From Trichoplax sp. H2 (lineage: Eukaryota; Placozoa; Uniplacotomia; Trichoplacea), in contig NOWV01000151.1 in assembly GCA_003344405.1 (NCBI GenBank), forward strand, positions 62,001 through 126,000: a DNA stretch of 64,000 bases. Reading direction: 5' to 3'. The notes below the pieces were generated by a model that had not been told where the DNA came from, made no database searches, and saw only the letters and a program-made list of their open reading frames with translations. Below are positions 1-11,700 of the stretch, piece by piece (the stretch's first letter is position 1; every line of letters begins with the position of its first letter). A program made the position numbers and the translations under genes.

Positions 1-375
1 ATGCAGAAAAATAGCCGCACTATAGTATACGAATACCAAGAACTACACCGATATTAATGTAATCCATTCAATGACCTGTACATATTATATATGCATGCAT
101 TATAGACTGTAATTACCAGCGTCCTATGTCTACGGACTGGAGCATTGACCAAAATAATTTTAAAATAGTACTACAGACAATGATAGCGTAATCCATCCAA
201 TGAGCTGTACGTATTATATAATATATATATACTAGTACAAACTCCCGTCGCTTTGCTGACGGTTTACGATAATGTGCTCATTTAACAGATAGTATTACCA
301 TTTGATAGACCTGTCAGATACGGACTGGAGCATCGACCAAATAATTTTAAAATAGTACTACATAATCCATTATAG
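1..375. repeat. Degenerate direct duplication beside the GPCR 3' end
   Basis: Two copies of one block lie next to each other. Copy 1 (about 59-187) and copy 2 (about 188-372) both open with gtaatccat(t/c)caatga and both later carry tacggactggagcat followed by a shared AT-rich stretch ending in aatagtactac. The first shared word is offset by 130 bp and the later one by 187 bp, so copy 2 contains about 55 extra bases. No coding content is visible. It may be a local tandem duplication or a fragment of a dispersed repeat cut by the window edge. Confidence 0.7.
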
Positions 376-403
376 CGATATGAAGATTCAATTTTTATTG
401 CCA

Positions 404-1426
404 TTAATCGCATACAGCTGGTTTACGTAATCGATGGAAGTAATACATAATTTTGGGAGACATTGGATTGGTACAACAGTTCCAAGATGGTAAATACATA
501 AAATAGGCTTGACGAAAAGCGCTACAGTAATAATTATAAATCAAGGGATTAATAATAGTGGAAATAAGATAGAGAATGATACCTAAACGTATCATAAAGA
601 GACCAGTCCCTTTATTTTCTGTCGTAATCTTATCTCGAGCTGCTAGCATAGTTGGTACATAAATAACAACAGCGGTAAAAATCATAAAGGTCATAGTACT
701 GACTATTAACATTTTAAAAATATGCTTCCGACGATTTCGAACGGATAAGGCTATGCTATTATTGCTAATGATTAAATTAGCAATCGTGAATCGTGTAATA
801 TACATCCATATTCGAATGTAAGCAGTGATAATCATTATTAACGGTAAAAGATAAACAATAATACTGTAGATAATTAAATAATATCGAAATTGTTGAATAT
901 TGAAACTATATAATTCACATCGACAAGGTTCGCGAGGATACATTCGAAATAAATATAAATACGGAAAAGATAAACCAAAAGAGAGGGTCCATAACGAAAA
1001 GATCATTATAATTAGATTCCATTTTTTTCTGGCCAAGTTGTTATCTTTTTTTCTCAAGACCATAATTCTAAATCGTTCTATGCTAATTGCCGCCAGCGTA
1101 TAGATACCGACCGTGATACCACCGACAATGGTAACACCAGAAATTCTACAATAAGTATCAACATTAAAGGCCGTCCAATTAGGCTTTAAGACAAATAGTG
1201 AAATTCCAGAATGAAAAGATAAAGCAATGGCGGTGACAACATCGCCAAGAGCTAAATTGAAAATTAATACAAATAGCATTTTGTGGAGATCATTACATCG
1301 AATAATTGCAAAACATGAAATGCTATTTAGTATTAATGAAAGTACAACCAGTGGCAATAAATAGTAAAAAAATTTATTTTCTGAAGTATGGTCTCTAGCA
1401 TGATCGATATTAGTTAAATTATCCAT
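404..1426 (-). CDS. Class A (rhodopsin-like) GPCR, single exon
   Basis: The product is 340 residues with seven hydrophobic segments (about residues 20-42, 50-75, 93-118, 136-158, 181-207, 237-262, 275-300). Class A landmarks are present: Asp62 in helix 2 (LALGD), Cys93 at the start of helix 3 paired with Cys168/170 in loop 2, a DRY-equivalent ERF at 117-119, Pro258 in helix 6, and NPLIY at 293-297 followed by a short helix 8 and a possible palmitoylated Cys317/318 pair. There is an N-terminal glycosylation site at Asn3. The start is the first Met of the open frame. Length and intronless structure suit an animal peptide- or amine-type receptor; the ligand cannot be predicted. Only 5 nt separate the stop from an AATAAA (reverse strand of 394-399). 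It is not closely similar to the two opsin-like receptors elsewhere in the window. Confidence 0.88.
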   Translation of the reverse strand: MDNLTNIDHARDHTSENKFFYYLLPLVVLSLILNSISCFAIIRCNDLHKMLFVLIFNLALGDVVTAIALSFHSGISLFVLKPNWTAFNVDTYCRISGVTIVGGITVGIYTLAAISIERFRIMVLRKKDNNLARKKWNLIIMIFSLWTLSFGLSFPYLYLFRMYPREPCRCELYSFNIQQFRYYLIIYSIIVYLLPLIMIITAYIRIWMYITRFTIANLIISNNSIALSVRNRRKHIFKMLIVSTMTFMIFTAVVIYVPTMLAARDKITTENKGTGLFMIRLGIILYLISTIINPLIYNYYCSAFRQAYFMYLPSWNCCTNPMSPKIMYYFHRLRKPAVCD

Positions 1427-4400
1427 GACCTTCTATAAACTAGAATATCTGTCTTCAATTTCGTAACTTGAAAAGTAACCTTTTATCCTAAAGCATAAAC
1501 GCCAGTTTAGAGACCATTCAACCAATCATATGTCATTACCATTAAGACGAACTCGATCATAAATGATTTAATCAGAAATATAGCTGAATATATTCTAGCA
1601 TCAAATCAACATCTAAATCATAATCTATGTATAATTAATACATAGCCAAAACTTAACTCGACATAAACACGAATACAGTAGCTACCGTTATCTGAACGAA
1701 ATATAATTAGTAGAATATCTAATATGCACAACTGTATGACTGATCTAATGATGCCAAACAATAAGGGAATGTAACGCCATTAACAATAGTAGCGTCATAA
1801 ATTGATAATAAGTATTGATATCATTCACCGAGATTTTATAAGTATCTCAATGTATCTGAAATGACTTAGGTCACTTGAGTTTTGTAGAGATGGCGAAATC
1901 AATCTTGTTGAAGCTTGTTATATTTTATGATCGGTTTAAGTACATTAGAGCAATTCAGAGGAAAGCAATAAAAATAATAGCTTGATAAATAGTTAATCGC
2001 AGAATTTAATTATATGTGATTAATTTATTATTTAAAATGGAAAGCAGAATAGGTGAGAGATTATTCTATCTATAATTTATCGATGTTCTCCATAATCGTA
2101 TTATTTTCCATTTACGTAAATGGTGAGATACCATATACTTTATTCAATTAATACTGATCATAGGATCTACACTGCCAGCATGCTATAATATTTATTTTTC
2201 ACTGTTACAGACATTGGTAGCAATTGCTTTAGTCAACAATCATGAGCCATTATTAATGGAATAAGCACCCCCCCCAACGGTGGTGATCCAAAATTAGCAT
2301 GGCTAATAATTACATTAGACTCTTCTATTTTAGCAGAAACGGTACCAAGAGCAGGTTTGATACTATGCCGATAGCATCGAATAGCCGTGGATAAAATCAG
2401 TATCTTAGAATTAATATGTATTTAACTATAAAAATATAATATGACCATGATGCATTATAACTCAATCCAATTTCTGTGTTAAATGTTAATAAAAGTCTTT
2501 AGAATATGGAAAAAAGTATGGAAGAGAAGCTAATGTAGCAGCGTATAGCAATATTTTAAATCTAAAATATGTACATATTTTTATTTCTTTTCTTGTTGTA
2601 ATCATTTTTATAATCCGTCACTTACTCAGACTACTACACCCCATGTAAAACTACATTTGCTATACCATAAATTTAATTTACGCATTTGCTTCACTAAATT
2701 TAAATACATTTTCGGGTTAAAATTAACTTCCTTACGTGGGTAGATCTTTTAATTGGATGCGTTATAGCACCATTAGTTATTTAAATCAATTACGATAAAA
2801 ATAAGTGATAACAATATAAAATTAATTGCAACAATTTCGATTAACGTATCGAAATAGCGATGTCATACAATGCACGCCTTCTATTCATTCAGCAGATCGA
2901 GTTTATGATTTCAATCTTCATTATTTATGAATTTCTTTAAAAATATGAAGAAAAATGAATTATTACAATCAAATTATAGCTATAGCACCAAAATTTAATA
3001 ACATCTTGGACTACTAAAATATTCAGCAACCTAAATCATCATAATGGAGGTAAATTGCATCAACCTAATATCTTATTAATAGGCAACGAAATAATCACAG
3101 GTGGGTCGAATATGATGAACACTTTGATTGATATTACATTAATATGGCTATAAATCAAAAATATGGCTTGACGTAATAAATATCAATTATTCATGGAAAT
3201 TTTGAGACTTTATGTGACAAGTATATTCCTGTCCAGGATATTTTTGCACTACTGATATACTATACTAAGAGTAATATATAAATACAATAATTAGAATTAA
3301 AATAAATATCGCATCCAGTACTACTAACGTCATTGATTCGAGCTTAATGAAATAATTGAAATTGCGTTTGCATTTATACATCCATTAACTTTTAATATAT
3401 AATTCCACGATATTGATCCCAAATTAAATTCTTTAATTAATATTTTGAAGAAATATCTGAAGAAGATTTACAATTGACAGATTCCTAATTTTCCCCAGCT
3501 ACATCCTATATGCAGCATAAACTACATTTAGTGCTAAAGCTACTTCACGCTTTAAAATATTATTTAAACGTTTTTCTTTCTAACAATCTATCTGACAAAG
3601 ACAAATGTATCATACGTCATTAACACTATATATTATAATCCTGCAAACGCAGTTACGCTATATTAAATAATAGCATTTTATATCATTTTAGACTTGCACA
3701 GATAGCTAGCTTAACGAAATTTTAATGACATTACCATATTAAATAATCCGGTAAAAACCGTTACAGTTCTTTAAATTGTGTAGAGTAGCGTCATGATAAA
3801 GTCCATAATTCTGATTGCATTTCTTCACTGCTATTCTTAAACGGCTCATTCTCTAATTTATTTATATTCTTAAAATATAAATGTATAGCGCTTTTAAATG
3901 AAATAAATTGCGTTAAGACTTTGAGTTTACTTTATCACTCACCTTGTCTCAGCTTTGTTTTTTGATTTTATACGAGAGTATAGGTATATACTAAAATAAT
4001 TTTCTATATATTGTTACAAAGAAGGAACATTGTCTGCTGTTAATCATAAAAGAGCTAATTTTTGATACTACTTTACTTTATATCAACCATAACTAGAGTC
4101 TTGCATAAAACTGGGCATAAGTAATTCTATAATATACAATAGAAGTGTACCCAAATAAAAAATCTTTCCATAGAGAGCAGGCTGTCCACGTAAAATCCAA
4201 ATTTAAAAAATTGGCTACATTTGTCGATGCAATTTAATCATCTCGAATATCAAGTGCAGTCATATTCTCTTCGTGATATTGCTATCCTATTCACTGATAA
4301 GGATAGGAAATAATTAAAATTTTCTTACAAAATATTTTTAGTTGCACGAAAACATATCGAAATTAACGATAGTACATTTCTTCAAAGTCTCTGAAGCCGA

Positions 4401-4505
4401 TTAATCATGTCATACTGTTTCTATTCACAGAAGTTAAGTACAAATATTAATAGTTCTATGCCCTTTGTTGATAGAAATTTTTAGTAAGCTAGGATTACTT
4501 AAGAA

Positions 4506-5674
4506 AAAGAGTGAATTACGTAAGCTTGCTGCGTAGAAGCCCTTTCATTTTGGCTGTATCAATTAATCCTCATTATCATTAATCGCGCATATAGTTTTAA
4601 ATCAACGCTCTAGATAATCGCTAAACTTCTATAATAATTATGTAAAGAATATGTGTTGCTTTAAGAACAGCTGCATCGTGATTACGGCATATTATTAAAA
4701 AGCTGCTTTAACTGGTCTATTCTCCTTAAAACAAGATCGAAGTTACGGCTGCAAGCTAATAAATTGATTATAAAAGAACCTTTGTGCAAACAAAAGGTCA
4801 TTATATAATAATATTTTATTTAGAAGATTCTCAATTATATTAAGACTACGACGGCGATAAAATTGCAATGATTTTAGTATGCTCTTACATAGTTATAGCA
4901 CGATAATACCAAAGAATTTGACGTAACAACGTGACATAAAAATCTTTTCATAAAATAATAATTAGTAATATTATTTGTATTGCAATGTAATATTNNNNNN
5001 NNNNNNNNNNNNNNAAAGAGTGAATTACGTAAGCTTGCTGCGTAGAAGTCCTTTAATTTTGGCTGTATCAATTAATCCTCATTATCATTAATCGCGCATA
5101 TAGTTTTAAATCAACGCTCTAGATAATCGCTAAACTTCTGTAATAATTATGTATAGAATATGTGTTGCTTTAAGAACAGCTGCATCGTGATTACGGCATA
5201 TTATTAAAAAGCTGCTTTAACTGGTCTATTCTCCTTAAAACAAGATCGAAGTTACGGCTGCAAGCTAATTAAGAGTTGAAAATTTATTAGTAAAAATATA
5301 ATAACAACTTCAATAGAATATTCAAAACGAGATTATTATTATCGCTGTATTACGGTAATCAAATTTTCATAGTAGTCATATTGTTTCTAATTATGCTACA
5401 AGTCGGTACATTTAAGGGTGTTTTCATCCATAAAGATAATAAATTGATTATAAAAGAACCTTTGTGCAAACAAAAGGTCATTATATAATAATATTTTATT
5501 TAGAAGATTCTCAATTATATTAAGGCTACGACGGCGATAAAATTGCAATGATTTTAGTATGCTCTTACATAGTTATAGCACGATAATACCAAAGAATTTG
5601 ACGTAACAACGTGACATAAAAATCTTTTCATAAAATAATAATTAGTAATATTATTTGTATTGCAATGTAATATT
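4506..5674. repeat. Duplicated block split by a scaffold gap (probable haplotype duplication)
   Basis: Segment A (4506-4760) recurs as A' (5015-5269) at an offset of exactly 509, and segment B (4757-4994) recurs as B' (5437-5674) at an offset of exactly 680. Copies differ by only a few single bases. The order is A-B-gap-A'-insert-B', where the insert is 171 bp (5270-5440) flanked by TAAT on both sides. The simplest reading is one locus represented twice, once per allele, with a 171 bp insertion/deletion difference between alleles. Confidence 0.85.
4995..5014. other. Assembly gap (20 N)
   Basis: Exactly 20 N characters. They interrupt the duplicated block, with near-identical sequence on both sides, so the gap may be an artefact of joining two allelic contigs and need not represent missing DNA. 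Confidence 0.98.
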
Positions 5675-8600
5675 ACAGTTACATAATCGACTGTCAATTG
5701 GAGTAGCAGAGTGTCTTGCTATATCCGTATACCATGCTGCTATACGTTAAAAGATCTGATATAACAAGGTTTTAAAAATGTAGGGACGTTAGCAGTATTA
5801 ACTAATCATAAAAATAACCAAGAAATTATTACTTAATTTTAACTACTTGGATAGGAATCATTCTCAAATTCTTTTCTTACATGATTAAGTAAAAGTTAAA
5901 ACATATTGTTGAACTTATTTTAATTACCGGTAGTCTACAGATTCAGATAATGACTTCATGATACAAAGTAATATTGTTACCTCATTCAACGGATTTAATT
6001 TGCATACTCCAAACACCGCAATCTTTCTTTTATTCAACAATAACCTCTAAGGAAACATGTCATACACTACCGTGTAAAATACTAACGTTATGTTTCAATT
6101 ATCTAGTTTTTAATTGACTTCTTTATATTCATTTCCTAAGGTAACTTTAGAATATCATTTTAAATTCTTTATATAGGTTAAAAGCTTGCAATAACTCTAT
6201 CAACTGGAAATACTGTTTTCATAATGAATATCCTTAATAAAGTTGTGTATTCTTAATTTTGGAACTGATCAACAATTTATACGTAATTATTCCTACCTAC
6301 AGGTATTTATATTATTCTTATCAAGAGATCGATATCATTTTTGCGCCGACGTAGTGAAGCATATCATAGCTATCAGCGAATTTTTTTTCTTCATAGCCAA
6401 ATTCTCATGATTAATAAATACGTTAAGGCGCATAATTTATGATCGCTTATTCTCTCTAATACATCATTATAATGGTTCAGAAACCTTGATTAATAAACAT
6501 ACACTTTCGATCGCTTGAGTTACGGTGCTTAACGACTACGGTTGTAAAGTACCTTTAAGAATGTGTGCAATGTTGGCATCTTTTTAGGATAAGGTCCGGC
6601 ACCTATAAAGATTTAGTTTAGCTTATAGCATGACTAGCTTAGCGTTGTAAAGAGTAATCCAACATTGCTGTAAATACAGTGTAAGCGTATTACCATCAAT
6701 GCGCCAGGTTGGCTAACACCTTTCATAAATTCACATATCCATTTCAACACTCTTGATTGAGAAAAATCAACTAGCGTTAGTTATAGCTTTTATCAGTGTT
6801 AATAAAACGCGTTAGCAAATCTGATACATTTCGGTCAAATTTATATGCAAAGTTATCAGCACATCATAGCAAGTATTTATGAGCAATCAATGAGACAACA
6901 AAATTTTAAAATCAACATATTTTATGTAAATACCCTTCATAGAGCGCATGGCTCTATTACGTCTACTGATTGTAAGAATATAATTGGATGAACTTTACTC
7001 AATCACATATTAGTTTTTTCACGCAAATTGCAAGGAGGGAAAAAAGGGCTGTAGAATTGCAATCGTCCTAAATCATCGATCATGTTCGATCGAAGTATGT
7101 TGTAAAACAAATTGAAAATCGCGATGAAATATAAATTAGTAATATAAGGAACTTATTAAGCCTATCTAACAGGATTAATTCTTGAACTAAGAAATAGCCT
7201 TGGTCAATGAATTATAAGAGTTAAGATTCTATTTTGAGCCAAGGGTGATGACGTCAGGGAATAATTAATCAAGTACAATACGATCTCAATGGGCTAATGG
7301 ATCATGTTACTATAGCAACGGTTGAGGAAAGATTCATGAAAATGACCCCTGATACGGGTTGTCGTCATATCCACTTGGATACCGATTTATTTTTAGTTTA
7401 TTGGTATCATGATTGACATCAATAAATCCGTGATTAGAGATGATAGTGTAAGCTACGATTAAATGTCAATTTACATACACATCCCTATCGTGTCTATACG
7501 CAACAGGATAGATCTATTTTCTATGGTAAATGCTGTACTTGTAGGTAGAGCTTCCATCCTAGTGATAGAATCAACACATAAACTTTTCTTACTATTCTAT
7601 CATATTAAGTGGTGCGCATTTAAATGATTACACCTTCTGAATAAAAAAACATTATAGAAACGAATTTGAAGTCAGAAGTGAATTAGGTCTCAGGTAAATA
7701 AGGGTTTTTTTCCTCTTAATTTTATCTAGATAGGTTTCTTTGTACAACATGGTTCAATATAAATGTTATTTTTTGGAGTCTGATGTTTAAGGAATCAACC
7801 ACAATCGAGTTTATCCCGTTATCGTTTTCACTTATTTATTTTATTTAATAGAATTTAGACTAACTAACAGCAACAAATTGTACTATACTTTATATCGAGT
7901 AGAAGAAAAATTAGAAACAGTGATAGCAGAACAATATTTGTTTCTACACCTTTTATTAATTCATCTCCAGACTAAACACAATTGATGCATCGCTATCCGC
8001 TATCGTAAGTAATATCTCGATTAACTAATCATGACCTGATCAATAACAAATTCTATCCGATCGTAGCATCATCAAACTACTGTATAGATTCAGAAAAACA
8101 TTAACGAAAAGGGTAGATAATATCAATATGGACATCCTTCCCAACTTAATTCTAAATTCTTATCCACTAAACTCTTATCAATTTTGTCTAACTAATCTCA
8201 ATATTATCGAGTGAACTATTCCATTCGATATCTGCAATAGAAAATTTTATCAATAGATTGTACAAAATTTCCCTCCGCTTAAAAGAACAAATAAATTTCA
8301 TTTACGAACTAGAGAATAAAATTAACTTAGTTAAGTCTTATCTTCATAATATACAGTACGGTACCATTTGCACATTAACAGATAATATACTAGTGTTCTT
8401 TCTAAATCAACAAAGTTAAAAAATTATATAGTAATTGATTTTTCTACATAACAACTTAAATTTCGCTTTTACAAAGCTTAAAAATCATACCAAAAAAGTA
8501 TGGAAACTTCTTAACAGCAGATAGAAATAATTTGCTAATTGACAAATAACTTGCTAATGGGTGATATTTTCTATATGATGCCCAAATATCATTAACGTAT

Positions 8601-8700
8601 GACATTTAGGCTCTTTTCTAAACTTTCTTTATCCAACTTTGTTAGGACAGGTTTATAGTTTGAAGAGAAAAAAGAATACTGAAACTTACTATTACAAACA

Positions 8701-11700
8701 ATGGGCACATGCATAGCTCCAGAAGCGCCTAAAGGCCCACCGGCTCAAGTTATATCATCACCACCGGCAGATTATACTGGTAGAAATGCTAGTAATCCTT
8801 ATCAATCACCTGCAGTGGATACAACTATCCCTACAGGAGCACAGCAACAGCAGCAACTACAACAGCAACAACAATATCAACAACCATTTCTACCACCTCC
8901 AATGGAACAAAATGTCGGACAAGCTAATCTTAACCATCAAGAAATGACTGATACAAATACAGCATCGAATAATCAAAAATTGCCAACAGCACCTTCAGCT
9001 CCTCTAGAAATGCCACAAAAGCCAGCACCATCAGTGAAAGACCGCGTTAAAACGCCACCAGTACCTAAAAATCAACAAGAACGATTCGTCGACGAACAAG
9101 ATGATACAAATGAGCCTAGTAGAAAAGCAACACCTCCACCACAATTCGATAGTAAAGCCTCCCATCAAGGCAATGATAGTGATGAAGATTATGAAGATAT
9201 TGAACCTGTTGATGTAAACGAGGAAGTGGTTAAACAATACATGATTTTCGAAGAACAAATTATTCGCCTGAAGAAAACTTACAGTCATCAGAAATTAGAT
9301 CACAGCCATTCAAACATGAAAGTATTACAAGAAAATATCCAAGTAGCTACTAAAAAGTTAGAAGATTTAAAGAGACAAACGTAAGTTCGATACCTCTATT
9401 CTATTTAGCTTTGTCTCTTAAAAATAATTTGAATTTTGAATTTAAATCTGGATATGGCATCAACAGGCGTATAATTTATGCATATCTTTAGCACTTTATG
9501 ATTTTCTGGAACGCCCAATCTTTACGTTAATTCTCACACATTTTTATTGTGACAAATCTCTAAGCATACGCTCTTCCTCATAGTAGTCTCTCACTTGTAA
9601 TATCAAATATTATCTGAAAATATTTCGATGTCTTAAAGTAGATAGAAATTGTACTAAATTCATATTCTACCATACCTACATTATCATTGTTCTATCCTGT
9701 GTTCTTGCTCCTAAGTTCAAAAGGATAGTAGGACATAAGGCAACGTCTACTCTTTACCTTATTGAGTCCAATTTCATTTATAGTATTATAGTAGCTACGT
9801 CAAGAACTATTTAAATCCATTTATAGCAAAGATTACAACAGTTTTATAGACCCTTTTCTGATCTATGCTGTATTGATATCAATAATTCTTAGTTTTGAAC
9901 TTTACTATTTTCATCCTTGATATTTTATCTCATACCCGCTATTCTATCACCGGAATTACCTTGCCCACTTAATTATTTATTCCAGACTAAGCTGCCCATT
10001 TGTAGATAAACCTTGTTATCAAATATATAATAACAGACTACGAGAAATTACGAAATATAATAAAAATATGGGGAAAAGATCTTACTGATTACCGTACTAA
10101 TGGAAAGCTAAATGGGATAGTGTAATAACGACATAATATCATAATAATATCAATACAATTGTTAGGTAAGGGCTAATTTAGAATCAAACACGAAGAAAAA
10201 CGCTCATTTTGTTAACAAAATACGATAGTAGATATAATCGAATATTCATCAACATTCGATCGAACTCACAGTCAATAAATCTATTTAATAAGTATCTTAA
10301 TAGCTGTAAACAACTGTATAATCAATCATGTAAAATCATGCCGTGCTCTACGAGCGATAAATAGCGTTACTCAAGACCTGTACCCCACTTGAAAGAAAAT
10401 TCTTTGAAGTTTATTCTATTTCACGGATGAAGAAGACGAACAACGAGGGGTGGGGAAAGGCTCAATCAAATGGGCTGCTAAGGTTATTTGACCACGTAAA
10501 CAAATGTGCTTCATTATACTATAGAAGAAAATCCTTATGTAGTAGCTAAGAGATAGTGAGATTTAGATCGAATTAGAAACTGTCAAATCATTTTCAATTT
10601 TTCATTATCATTAATCATATGAAGTAACATCATCAGATTTACTTCCTAAAATTACAGATTACTTTAGCATATTTATACGAATATTTAGTCTTGCTGACTT
10701 ACTATTACAACTAGTCAATTAACAGATTCTTTCTAAAGAATCGATTTGAGGTATAGTAGCTAATACAGTAGTAGAATCGCTTCTTTAAATACCAATTTTA
10801 TTAATCGAAAGATGGAACTCCTTGCATCTGTCGTTTCCGCATCTCTTGTTCAAAAAATAAACAAATCGGCTGCATTTTAATACAATATTCATTACTACGG
10901 CTGAATAAAATAAAATAAAATTGTCCCCCGTAGACATTTCCTTTATATTTTGATCGCCAATTAAAATGACTAGTTTGATCGGTCGATAATCATGAATTAC
11001 ATTGTTATCACTATCATATGTTAAAAGCACGTAGTTTATAAAATAGCAATTAGCTTATCGCCATACTATATAGGAAGACTTTTTTTACAGTTAATAAAAC
11101 GTTATAATGATGAACATTGATACAGTCAGCATCGATTAAGTTCCATTTATTGGAACTCGTGCACATATATACGAAAAAATATCTGTCGGATGAAATTGAA
11201 GGTTAATACTCGTATGTTTAAGTCGTAATTCAAATTCAATATAGAGAGAAGTACATTAATTGGATATACATAAAAAGACGATTTTTGTTTTTCGATTAAA
11301 ATCAGATATCTCGCGACGACGATGAAAGTATTTGATCTAACATTGTCTGTCATTACGTCTATGAAAATAGACAAGAGGCTCTGATTCTATCCAAATATTC
11401 TCTTATATTATTCTTGAATAAGAAAAACAATCACAATACCGTTACATTATAATTGCCGAGATAGGTATAGTGGATATTGTTCGACAATCCAGTGATGAAA
11501 AATAATCAGCGTTTCTAACGAGTTTATTATCATTCTACGTCATCTATTATCCAAGCCAATTTCATTTGTATTCATCAACCCCTTTAAATAAATTGTTTTA
11601 AAGTAACAATACTGCAAATCATACTTTAAATCAAATAGCTATTTTATTAAGGACAAAATATGATAAAGGCAACCGTAACACGATTATTGTATTTGCCTTG

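Larger units (their letters stand above)
1427..8700. other. Intergenic, no gene recognised
   Basis: AT-rich DNA with no ORF of protein-like composition and no recognised exon. It contains the scaffold gap and the duplicated block around it (4506-5674), described separately. The last 60 bases or so before 8701 are presumably the 5' leader of the downstream gene. Very small exons of a spliced gene could be missed here. Confidence 0.5.

Noticed and set aside
10785-11374. Two minus-strand ORFs in the long intron
   Set aside because: No domain, no splice-consistent joining and composition typical of chance AT-rich frames.
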